This document shows positions 7,225 to 12,803 of a stretch of 12,803 nt of DNA, in pieces; position 1 is the first letter of the stretch, and each line of letters begins with the position of its first letter. The position numbers and the translations under genes were made by a program. Under the pieces are notes generated by a model. That model was not told the origin of the DNA. It did no database searches and worked only from the letters and a program-made list of their open reading frames with translations. Source of the DNA: Pseudomonadales bacterium (lineage in GTDB: Bacteria; Pseudomonadota; Gammaproteobacteria; Pseudomonadales; Azotimanducaceae); assembly GCA_029244465.1 (NCBI GenBank), contig JAQWQN010000004.1, positions 1 through 12,803 of the forward strand, in the 5' to 3' direction.

Positions 7225-7610
7225 ATGAACGAGGACAATGGGCAGGATTCGCTCCTCTGGCGTTTAACAAAGGACACCTCTTCCGCATTGCTGCAATGTA
7301 TCTAATCGCATCTTGGGTCTTGTTGCAGTTCGGCGAGACCGTGATCGACTTGATGGAACTCCCGAACTGGTTTGGTCGTGCTCTCATCGTACTGCTTTTA
7401 CTCGGTTTCCCGTTCGTTATCTTATTTGTCTGGGTGTTCGACACCACAACGAGAGAATTGTCATCCGCCGTCAACGAAAACGACCGGCAGGCGTTGCAAT
7501 GATTTCCGCAACAAATCAATTTCATCATCGCGGCGCTGACGACATTGGGCATTGCATTGATGCTTTACCTGTCTCCTTTAGACAACGTCGACAGACACCT
7601 CGGGCAGTAG
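7225..7610 (+). pseudogene. Decayed N-terminal membrane domain of a TolB/TPR or cyclase-type regulatory protein
   Basis: An ATG at 7225 with a strong upstream GGGGGAG opens a frame reading MNEDNGQDSLLWRLTK. A frameshift near 7270 then moves coding into the frame of FRIAAMYLIASWVLLQ. That frame continues through ELPNWFGRALIVLLLLGFPF and VWVFDTT, hits an in-frame TGA at 7500-7502, and resumes in the same frame with QINFIIAALTTLGIALMLYL up to a TAG at 7608. The first block matches the membrane start found on many bacterial proteins that carry TolB-like, TPR, winged-helix or adenylate-cyclase domains (AYLxxxWLLLQ, then GLPxW, then LGFP, then AWxFD). The second block looks like their next transmembrane helix. 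The expected soluble domain (DKSIAVLPF-type start) is absent, so the gene is broken and truncated. A short functional 68-codon membrane peptide (7296-7502) cannot be excluded. Confidence 0.6.
7587..7605 (+). repeat. Direct repeat copy B (18/19 match to 6446-6464)
   Basis: This is the second copy of the GTCGACAGACACC-n-CGGGC element. It ends 5 bp before the end of the decayed membrane-domain frame, so it lies where similarity to the regulatory protein family stops. Confidence 0.6.
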
Positions 7611-7796
7611 ATTTTCTGAGGGTGGTTCCATCTCAGACTCAGCGCCCACGATCCAAAAGGTGTCAAGACCAGCCAGCCTGCCCCGTACAACTTCTTTTAC
7701 GGCTCGTCATACTCAGATGGTTGTCGGGGTTTACTACAGTGAGCGCAATCGGACTGGCACAAGCAAGCAACGTCGCGGAAACCCAACTACGTTCAG

Positions 7797-7982
7797 ATGG
7801 GTGACAATCAGCCTCACCCTGATGCGCCCAGGCCAGCATGTGAAGCCTATGCCAAAGAACTCGGATTTCAGGTCCTCGGGCCAATCATCTTTTCGATGGT
7901 CCCGGGAGATTACTCCAAGCAGTGTCAAAAGCGCACAGAAGCGAAGCGGAACTATGTCTTTCTCGCGAAGCTGGACAAGTGA
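7797..7982 (+). CDS. Possible small hypothetical protein (61 codons)
   Basis: A 61-codon frame with amino-acid use that looks protein-like (CEAYAKELGFQVLGPIIFSM, two Cys, Lys-rich end). I do not recognise it. There is no Shine-Dalgarno before the ATG. Just upstream, in another frame, the stretch LSGFTTVSAIGLAQA resembles the end of a signal peptide, followed by SNVAETQLRSDG and a stop at 7802. One explanation is a small exported protein broken by a frameshift near 7797. Another is that this is part of the decayed gene around it. Low confidence that it is expressed. Confidence 0.2.
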   Translation: MGDNQPHPDAPRPACEAYAKELGFQVLGPIIFSMVPGDYSKQCQKRTEAKRNYVFLAKLDK

Positions 7983-8001
7983 TGACCATCGCAGCGTGAC
8001 C

Positions 8002-8141
8002 AAAGTTTTGATCTATCAAGCCAAGGTCTTCGCAGACCCCAAAATCGACCGATTAAGGCCCTCATCGAGGACCGAATCATAGCAATGGTGCCCATGTTTG
8101 AAGCAGAGATCGAAAGGAAAAAAGCTCGGTTAAGCTGGTAG
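8002..8141 (+). pseudogene. Possible C-terminal remnant of the decayed regulatory protein
   Basis: Joining two frames near 8050 gives KVLIYQAKVFADPKID followed by PIKALIEDRIIAMVPMFEAE and IERKKARLSW, ending at TAG 8139-8141. A helix with a DPxxxxLI start and a charged tail is similar to the last repeat of TPR-containing membrane regulators, which suits the N-terminal remnant at 7225-7610. That would mean the central domains were deleted. The assignment rests on pattern alone and needs a frameshift to work. Confidence 0.3.
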
Positions 8142-8185
8142 ATCGCTGCCCTGGCTGGTTGGCGAACCTCTGTCGGCAACGGCCA

Positions 8186-8208
8186 CGCACTGAGGGAGCC
8201 TCAGTGCG
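8186..8208 (+). terminator. 10-bp stem hairpin with T-rich tail
   Basis: CGCACTGAGG (8186-8195) and CCTCAGTGCG (8199-8208) form a perfect 10-bp stem with a GAG loop. On the plus strand it is followed by CTTATTTTG, so it best fits a Rho-independent terminator for transcription entering from the decayed region. It also lies 1 bp after the minus-strand ceramidase-like stop and may help end that transcript, although no U-tract follows on that side. Confidence 0.7.
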
Positions 8209-8209
8209 C

Positions 8210-9175
8210 TTATTTTGAAACTCTGCATAACCGCTTATCCCGCTGTGAACGAAGAAAAACAAAAAACGCGACCGTCGCAACAGCACTGAGCGCATGCCAG
8301 ACGCCATGCCACTGCAATAGCGAATCCGGCTGACACCAGAGCTCGCCTGGTTTGCCCTTTGTCCAGACCACAAATGCAATCAAATACGACGCTACCCCTA
8401 ACCAGTACCAAGGGGTATAAGTGCGCGCGGAATCCGGCGCCTGGCGACAGAAGACGGCGGGCAGCCAAAACAAAACGACCCACCAATAGGCACCGAGATC
8501 CTGCGCCATATCCATGGGCGTGATACCGAATGCTGCCGCTACCACGAATCCTGCGAAACCAGACAGCCATCGACGTCGCGGCGACCAAAACGCATACAGA
8601 AACTCAGAAATCCCCCATAAAGCAATCGATAAACTAAAGAGGTCGAGACCAATGCCCAAGCGTCCGCCAAACATCGCACGAGCCAGGGCATAGCTACTGA
8701 CTATCACAACGTAGACAAGCATAAATCGCGCCGCGGTCCACCGAGCCATCGTGGCAACATTGAACAACCACGGAATAACGATGTACATCACCATACTCAG
8801 ATTGTCTGCCCAGCCGCCCCAAACAGTATGCGTGCCATGCATCAACATCGAACCACCACCCAACCACACCACTGTCGCCGCGTAGAGCACAGAGATGGCG
8901 CCAATGCCGACGAAAGGGTTGCGATCAGAGCGGTCGTCTCGACCGATGACATAGAACATGCCCAAGCCACAGACCATGAAGGTAAGATTACTGAGCGCAT
9001 TCACCGGCTCCCGGAACAGTCCAGGGTGGGCACGTTCACACCAACCCGTCACTTGCCCCAATAGGCGCGTCGACTCATCGTAAGGTAGCCACCCGGAACT
9101 GCCAACGACGCCATAGCCTATGAGAAATAGCGCGGACAAAACGCAGGCGTATTTAAGGGGGGTGGCCGAGTGCAT
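8210..9175 (-). CDS. Ceramidase-like integral membrane hydrolase (CREST superfamily)
   Basis: Predicted inner-membrane protein with about seven hydrophobic helices, related to alkaline ceramidases, which cleave the amide bond of ceramides with a zinc site. The CREST pattern is visible: REPVNALSNLTF (residues 55-66), S109-x3-H113 in GGSMLMHGTHTVWGGWADN, D124, and the closing H290-x3-H294 in QWHGVWHALSA. These are the usual zinc ligands and catalytic Ser/Asp positions of the superfamily. Length (321 residues) is within the range for bacterial members. The start is ATG 9175; only a weak AGGT lies about 14 bases upstream. It is divergent from the Rieske oxygenase, with 234 bp between starts. True substrate is unknown: bacterial ceramidase-domain proteins are little studied and could act on other lipid amides. 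Confidence 0.82.
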   Translation of the reverse strand: MHSATPLKYACVLSALFLIGYGVVGSSGWLPYDESTRLLGQVTGWCERAHPGLFREPVNALSNLTFMVCGLGMFYVIGRDDRSDRNPFVGIGAISVLYAATVVWLGGGSMLMHGTHTVWGGWADNLSMVMYIVIPWLFNVATMARWTAARFMLVYVVIVSSYALARAMFGGRLGIGLDLFSLSIALWGISEFLYAFWSPRRRWLSGFAGFVVAAAFGITPMDMAQDLGAYWWVVLFWLPAVFCRQAPDSARTYTPWYWLGVASYLIAFVVWTKGKPGELWCQPDSLLQWHGVWHALSAVATVAFFVFLRSQRDKRLCRVSK

Positions 9176-9409
9176 AGTGCACAGAATCTACCTGAAAAAG
9201 TGCGCCGCGACGAATCCAAGGGCCACTTGTCGATCGCAGAAATGCCTGAACACCAGCGCAATGCCGAACAATCCAGACCGAGATATTGTCCCTAATTGAT
9301 CCGACCGGGCAATGCCAGTTCACCCAATAAAGCCCTACATACAAACGGTCGGTGTCCTGACCTGTCGGTTGCGGCATACTGAGGGACAGGGAGACAAAAG
9401 GGGCGATCC
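9176..9409. promoter_or_regulatory. Divergent promoter region with spaced inverted half-sites
   Basis: This 234-bp gap lies between the ceramidase-like (minus) and Rieske (plus) starts. CCGACCG (9301-9307) and its complement CGGTCGG (9346-9352) are 45 bp apart, a spacing of about four helical turns, as expected for a looping or paired-site regulator. GGGG at about 9401 is the Shine-Dalgarno of the Rieske gene. Overlapping open frames on the minus strand look like shadows. Confidence 0.4.
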
Positions 9410-10516
9410 GTGGCCAAGCAGAACGATGAACAACCGGCAACCAGCACCGCCATCGACGCAGTTCCGCCTGAGTTGGCAGAACGCCTGCGGGCGCTGCCTG
9501 TGTTGGCATCACCCGTGGACCACATGGAGCAAAAGCGCGCGATTGTACCCGCCGCGCGCAGGGCAGAGCCGGTGCCGGCGGAAGGTGCCGACGGACTGTT
9601 CACGCAATCCTGGTTCCCCATCTGCTTGGCGACAGAAGTCGCGACCGGAAGCATCCAAGGATTCGATTTCCTCGACGGCCGAGTCGTGGTGTGGCGCGGC
9701 GAAGATGGCCGCGCCCACGTAACCAGTGCTTTTTGCCCGCACTTAGGCGCCAGCCTTGAAGCCGGTGACGTCGTTGGTCAGCGCGTGCGCTGCGCGTTTC
9801 ATCACTGGGAATATGGCACAGATGGCCGTTGCGCCAAAACCGCGATCGGAGATACCCCTCCCCCCTCAGCCTGCCTCTTTGTTTTTCCCTCTATGGAACG
9901 CTATGGCCTGATTTGGGCGTTTAACGGGATTGAGCCTTTGTACGCGGTGCCGAGATTCCCCCTCGCTGCGGAAAAAATGCTGATCAAAACCATCGCCTTG
10001 CCGGATCTAATGCCCGTAGATCCCTGGGTACAGTGCTGTAATACCCCCGATATTCAGCACATCAAAACTCTGCATCGCATCCACTTCGACGAAGACGCGT
10101 CCAACATGCAATGGCGAGATCACAGCTTGATGTATGAGTTCGAAGGTTTTTTCGATTCCGGCACAGCGGCCTCCTGGCAGGTAGGGGTATTCGGCACCTC
10201 ACTTTACTATCAAAGCGCCTATCTGGATGGACGATGGTTCGGTTTCATGGTGCCCATGGGGCTGGTGCGACCCGGCATGACGCGCAATTACATGGTCCTC
10301 GCCGTAGAAAAAACGGGCGATACCGCCGCCGACCGCGAGTTTCTTGAGCAATGTCTGTTAACGGAAGTCGGCATTGTCGGCGAGGACACTCACATCATGA
10401 CCTCCATGCGCTTTCGGCCTGGAACGCTGACTCGTTCGGATCGCACACTGGGCCATTACTTCAAGTTCCTACGCGACTATCCGAGAGCCCACCCATCGGC
10501 AGCCTTCATTACCTAA
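9410..10516 (+). CDS. Rieske non-haem iron oxygenase, catalytic subunit
   Basis: Oxygenase alpha-subunit type protein that would hydroxylate or dealkylate a substrate using electrons from a separate reductase, which is not encoded in this window. The Rieske [2Fe-2S] ligands are C109-x-H111 (CPHLGASLEAGD) and C128-x2-H131 (CAFHHWEY). The mononuclear iron site is D214-x2-H217-x4-H222 in NTPDIQHIKTLH, and D326 in GEDTHIM is the likely third ligand. Length (368) is at the usual size for phthalate-dioxygenase-like single-subunit members. The start is GTG 9410, with AGGGG 6 to 8 bases upstream; the next Met is residue 39. The first ~60 residues are an Ala/Pro/Glu-rich extension before the Rieske domain (FTQSWFPICLATEV). 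Substrate unknown. Confidence 0.93.
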   Translation: MAKQNDEQPATSTAIDAVPPELAERLRALPVLASPVDHMEQKRAIVPAARRAEPVPAEGADGLFTQSWFPICLATEVATGSIQGFDFLDGRVVVWRGEDGRAHVTSAFCPHLGASLEAGDVVGQRVRCAFHHWEYGTDGRCAKTAIGDTPPPSACLFVFPSMERYGLIWAFNGIEPLYAVPRFPLAAEKMLIKTIALPDLMPVDPWVQCCNTPDIQHIKTLHRIHFDEDASNMQWRDHSLMYEFEGFFDSGTAASWQVGVFGTSLYYQSAYLDGRWFGFMVPMGLVRPGMTRNYMVLAVEKTGDTAADREFLEQCLLTEVGIVGEDTHIMTSMRFRPGTLTRSDRTLGHYFKFLRDYPRAHPSAAFIT

Positions 10517-10737
10517 CTCGAGCAATGGCGACTCAAATAGGAGACAGGCTGCAGTTGCTCGAATTTAATACCTCACCCGACAGCAGGGGTATCTCCGTTT
10601 TGCGCTTGCCAGCAGCTGCCTGACGACGCAGGCGCGAACGCGACACCGTCGTAACACCAATCAGGCAGAGGTGATTAACCTCGCGCCCTAACCTGAAAAC
10701 CGCCAGCGCCGGCGAAAACCACAGTTGGCGGCCAACA
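10517..10737. other. Convergent intergenic region with weak hairpins
   Basis: This 221-bp gap lies between the ends of the Rieske gene (plus) and the small secreted-protein gene (minus). Candidate stems are ACGACG/CGTCGT (10623-10628, 10647-10652), GAGGT/ACCTC (10668-10672, 10678-10682) and CCGCCA/TGGCGG (10700-10705, 10726-10731). None is followed by a U-tract, so no terminator is called. I see no gene. Confidence 0.5.
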
Positions 10738-11112
10738 CTAGCGTAGACCCGCATCACGTAGAAACTGCTTGTTCGAAATCTTAACATATTGTTCAAAGTA
10801 CTCGAGCTGGTGCTCACTGAGCACCTTGCGCATGACTTTCATCGACCCCCGCGCGGCACGCGCGGCCGCCTTTTTGGTTTTTACCGGCACTTCTTCGCCG
10901 GATGCACGATGGAGCGCTCGTCGGACATAGGCATTTCGTTTCTTAAGAAATTTCTCGTACGCCACCGCGTACGCCTCTGTCTGATCAGGCCCAACGCCAA
11001 TTTTCCGATAGGCTTTCAACAGTTGACTATCGAGACTATCTGCATAGCCGGGCACGATGTTAATCAGCCCCAGGGTTACAACTGCACACAGCAGTGAACG
11101 TCGTTTTAGCAT
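10738..11112 (-). CDS. Small secreted protein of unknown function
   Basis: A 124-residue protein with a clear Sec signal peptide: a KRR-positive start, hydrophobic core LLCAVVTLGLINIV, and a likely cut after A24 (PGYA-DS). The mature part (about 100 residues) is helical and rich in Lys, Arg and Ala. Its segment KAAARAARGSMKVMRKVLSE runs into HQLEYFEQYVKISNKQFL, which loosely recalls the LTxxQ-type helices of Spy/CpxP periplasmic proteins, but I cannot assign it to that family. The start is ATG 11112, with AGGA about 11 bases upstream. It is a monocistronic gene with a 9-bp inverted repeat about 100-136 bp upstream. Export to the periplasm is well supported; the role is unknown. Confidence 0.75.
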   Translation of the reverse strand: MLKRRSLLCAVVTLGLINIVPGYADSLDSQLLKAYRKIGVGPDQTEAYAVAYEKFLKKRNAYVRRALHRASGEEVPVKTKKAAARAARGSMKVMRKVLSEHQLEYFEQYVKISNKQFLRDAGLR

Positions 11113-11615
11113 ATTTGGTTAAATCCTACGCAATATTGACAACTTCCAACGGATAGCTCCTATGGTATTGATTTGCAAAAATTCTAGCCACACAGACTGA
11201 ACTTTTTCTGGCCGAGAATTTCATCGATTAATGACTCACAAATTCTCGTTTTTGGCTCAACCCGCACTGACGTGATCCCGCTATTGGCGCAATTGCTTTG
11301 CAGCGCCCCTAATGTTTAGAACCTATTTTCAAGGTTCCATGGCCCCCGCGGAGATGCCGGTCATTAACCTGATCGGGCGGCAAAATAACAGATACCGGCA
11401 CGCGCTCGCTTCGAGTTGATACGATTGCATGATGACAGCCAGTGTGTCGACAGCCGCGCGCTGAGTCTTCGATCATGCATTTTTTTGCAAATCAGTCGGG
11501 GCCGAGGACCATAATTTTGCCAGCGCTATTTATCCCCGGCGTTAGCGGAAAGGGTCCGCCGTTGTCTCCACAATCAACTCGCCGAACAATATCCTTTGCC
11601 GCTCTTCGACTGATC
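11113..11615. other. 503-bp intergenic region, no gene recognised
   Basis: It lies between the transporter end (minus) and the small secreted-protein start (minus). It holds the inverted repeat at 11213-11248, a 7-bp inverted repeat with a 32-base centre (TGCCGGT 11355-11361, ACCGGCA 11394-11400), and short stems at 11286-11307 and 11319-11337. Open frames on both strands lack protein features. The promoter of the secreted-protein gene should be in the first 200 bp. Confidence 0.5.
11213..11248. promoter_or_regulatory. 9-bp perfect inverted repeat followed by T5
   Basis: CGAGAATTT (11213-11221) pairs with AAATTCTCG (11240-11248) across 18 bases, and TTTTT follows at 11249-11253. It could be an operator for the minus-strand secreted-protein gene 101 bp downstream. 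It also resembles a plus-strand terminator, but no plus-strand gene ends there. Confidence 0.45.
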
Positions 11616-12803
11616 TCACCGCAGCGTATGAAGAAAATGAAGGTGCTTTTCGTACTGTTCCAATAGATCGTGAAGGACTTGGCTTTGCGTCCAGCCCATT
11701 ACATCGTAATCTTGGCTCCCTTCGTTCAGCTGAACTTCGGCGCGAAAGTAGTTGTCTTCTCCACGAACAACTTCCCCCATCACCGCATCCGAAGGCAAAG
11801 CATGCAGCCTGGCGGCCACTGCGTATTGAAAGTCGATTTCTTCGCCATGCAAAACACTGAGTTTCGCAATCTTCGGCTCTTCAAGCTCAAGCCTAACAGT
11901 AAGCCCCTGCATCTTAAGTTCTTCGCTAAATTGCCCCATGGCACCCATCACCGTACTTTCTATAAAGCCAGTCACGTCCTCTTGCGACGCATGGCGTAAC
12001 AGGTTGCGCAATCGCAACTTCCAATCCATGGACTCCGGCCCGCCAGTCGGTCCGACATTAGTCAGAAGCAGTGTCTGCCGTTTTGCATGGTCGATGGACA
12101 GCGCCCTGACAAATCCCCAGATCGCTATCAATATAACCACCGAGAAAGGCAAGGCGCTGGCAATGGTCGCGGTCTGCAGAGCCGACAGGCCTCCCGCTAG
12201 AAGCAACAGCAAGGCGGAACTACCAATCATCGCCATCCAAAAGACCCTGCGCACTAACGGCGTGTCGTCGCGCCCGTTAGACGACAACATATTTAGAACC
12301 ATCGCCCCCGAATCAGCAGAGGTAATAAAGAAGACGAAGACCATCGCGATAGCAAGAAGCGACAAAATAGTCGACCCCGGAACATCTTCTAAAAACTTGA
12401 AGAGGGCGACCGATTCATCCAACCGGACCGCCGTTGCAAGTTCCACCATGCCCTGATCAAGAATTAAAGCGATCGCAGAATTTCCAAATACAGTCATCCA
12501 CAGCAGCGTGAATAGCGTCGGCGCAGCGAGCGCACCAAAGACAAACTCGCGCAAGGTTCGACCACGGGATATTCGGGCAATAAACAAACCAACAAATGGC
12601 GCCCAGCTAATCCACCAACCCCAATAGAAGATGGTCCAGCCGCCCAGCCAATCCGTGGGTTCATAGGCATACAAGTTAAATGTTTTACCCACAATATCCG
12701 CGATGTAGCTCCCTGTGTTCTGCATGAACATCTGCAATAGGTAAACCGTCGGTCCAAACGCCAGGACACAGACAAGTAGCATTACGGCTAGAAAAATGTT
12801 GAT
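11616..12803 (-). CDS. BCCT-family transporter, BetT-like, 5' end outside window
   Basis: C-terminal part of an inner-membrane carrier for quaternary ammonium or sulfonium compounds (choline, betaine, carnitine, DMSP). The frame is open to the right edge, so the N-terminal half is missing. The BCCT signature is clear: PTDWLGGWTIFYWGWWISWA then PFVGLFIARISRGRTLREF; the tryptophan-rich WGWWISW helix (about 12623-12600) lines the substrate path in BetP. FVFFITSADSGAMVLNML is the conserved later helix. After the last helix (ends near 12101) comes a soluble tail of about 160 residues, as in the osmotically regulated choline carrier BetT, whose long tail senses osmotic state. The tail has segments DVTGFIESTVMGAMGQFSEE and a QYAVAARL strand. 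BetT-like is the best call; the substrate is not proven, and other BCCTs without osmotic roles also have tails. Confidence 0.92.
   Translation of the reverse strand: MNIFLAVMLLVCVLAFGPTVYLLQMFMQNTGSYIADIVGKTFNLYAYEPTDWLGGWTIFYWGWWISWAPFVGLFIARISRGRTLREFVFGALAAPTLFTLLWMTVFGNSAIALILDQGMVELATAVRLDESVALFKFLEDVPGSTILSLLAIAMVFVFFITSADSGAMVLNMLSSNGRDDTPLVRRVFWMAMIGSSALLLLLAGGLSALQTATIASALPFSVVILIAIWGFVRALSIDHAKRQTLLLTNVGPTGGPESMDWKLRLRNLLRHASQEDVTGFIESTVMGAMGQFSEELKMQGLTVRLELEEPKIAKLSVLHGEEIDFQYAVAARLHALPSDAVMGEVVRGEDNYFRAEVQLNEGSQDYDVMGWTQSQVLHDLLEQYEKHLHFLHTLR

Noticed and set aside
6446..7605. Insertion sequence or integron-like element between the 19-bp repeats
   Set aside because: There is no transposase or integrase, no terminal inverted repeats and no target duplication; only the direct repeat is supported.
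9153..9654. Two minus-strand open frames (9153-9512 and 9292-9654)
   Set aside because: They overlap the Rieske gene start and the divergent spacer and show no protein features.
10351..10623. 90-codon plus-strand open frame at the end of the Rieske gene
   Set aside because: Its first half is out-of-frame Rieske coding sequence, and the rest has no features.
11492..11698. Minus-strand open frame containing CGDNGGP, similar to the serine protease motif GDSGGP
   Set aside because: No start codon exists in the frame, it overlaps the transporter's end in another frame, the catalytic Ser would be Asn, and nothing around it matches a protease fold.
1..12803. CRISPR array, tRNA, rRNA, or phage defence genes
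   Set aside because: No regularly spaced repeats, no cloverleaf-like sequence, and no nuclease, toxin or helicase motifs were seen in the coding regions.

Overview
The window looks like part of a free-living, probably aquatic, Gammaproteobacterium. The base composition is moderate. The gene mix combines oxidative catabolism (family III CoA-transferase, Fe/2-oxoglutarate dioxygenase, FMO-type monooxygenase, Rieske oxygenase) with a BetT-like BCCT transporter, as is common in marine and soil proteobacteria. The taxonomic guess is inference from gene content; no rRNA or marker gene is present.

Left part (1-6194, all on the minus strand). In transcription order these are a 752-residue FMO-like flavoprotein (6194-3936), a COG3576-type pyridoxamine-phosphate-oxidase-fold flavoprotein with a TTG start (3823-3167), a 335-bp gap with several inverted repeats, then a TauD/TfdA-type dioxygenase (2831-1962). 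The dioxygenase is tightly coupled (14 bp) to a tandem-domain CaiB/BaiF CoA-transferase that runs off the left edge. This reads as one or two transcription units for oxygenation followed by CoA activation of a small organic substrate. The substrate cannot be read from the sequence.

Middle (6195-8209). A 370-bp divergent intergenic region holds two operator-like palindromes. It separates the FMO gene from a plus-strand NTF2/SnoaL-like protein (6565-6942). Next come an 8-bp tandem repeat and the decayed remains of a membrane-anchored regulatory protein: an N-terminal two-helix domain with one frameshift and one in-frame stop, and possibly a C-terminal scrap. A strong 10-bp stem hairpin closes the region. 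An 18/19 direct repeat (6446-6464 and 7587-7605) brackets the NTF2 gene and the remnant.

Right part (8210-12803). A ceramidase-like CREST-superfamily membrane hydrolase (minus) is divergent from a Rieske oxygenase (plus, GTG start). After them come a small secreted protein of unknown function (minus), a 503-bp intergenic stretch with a 9-bp inverted repeat, and the C-terminal part of a BetT-like BCCT transporter (minus) that runs off the right edge.

The points most worth a second look are the asymmetric catalytic residues in the two CoA-transferase domains (Glu171 and Asp574), the altered FAD motif and very long C-terminal extension of the FMO-like protein, the pairing of a ceramidase-like hydrolase with a divergent Rieske oxygenase, and several undescribed palindromes. 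No CRISPR array, tRNA, rRNA or intact mobile element was seen.
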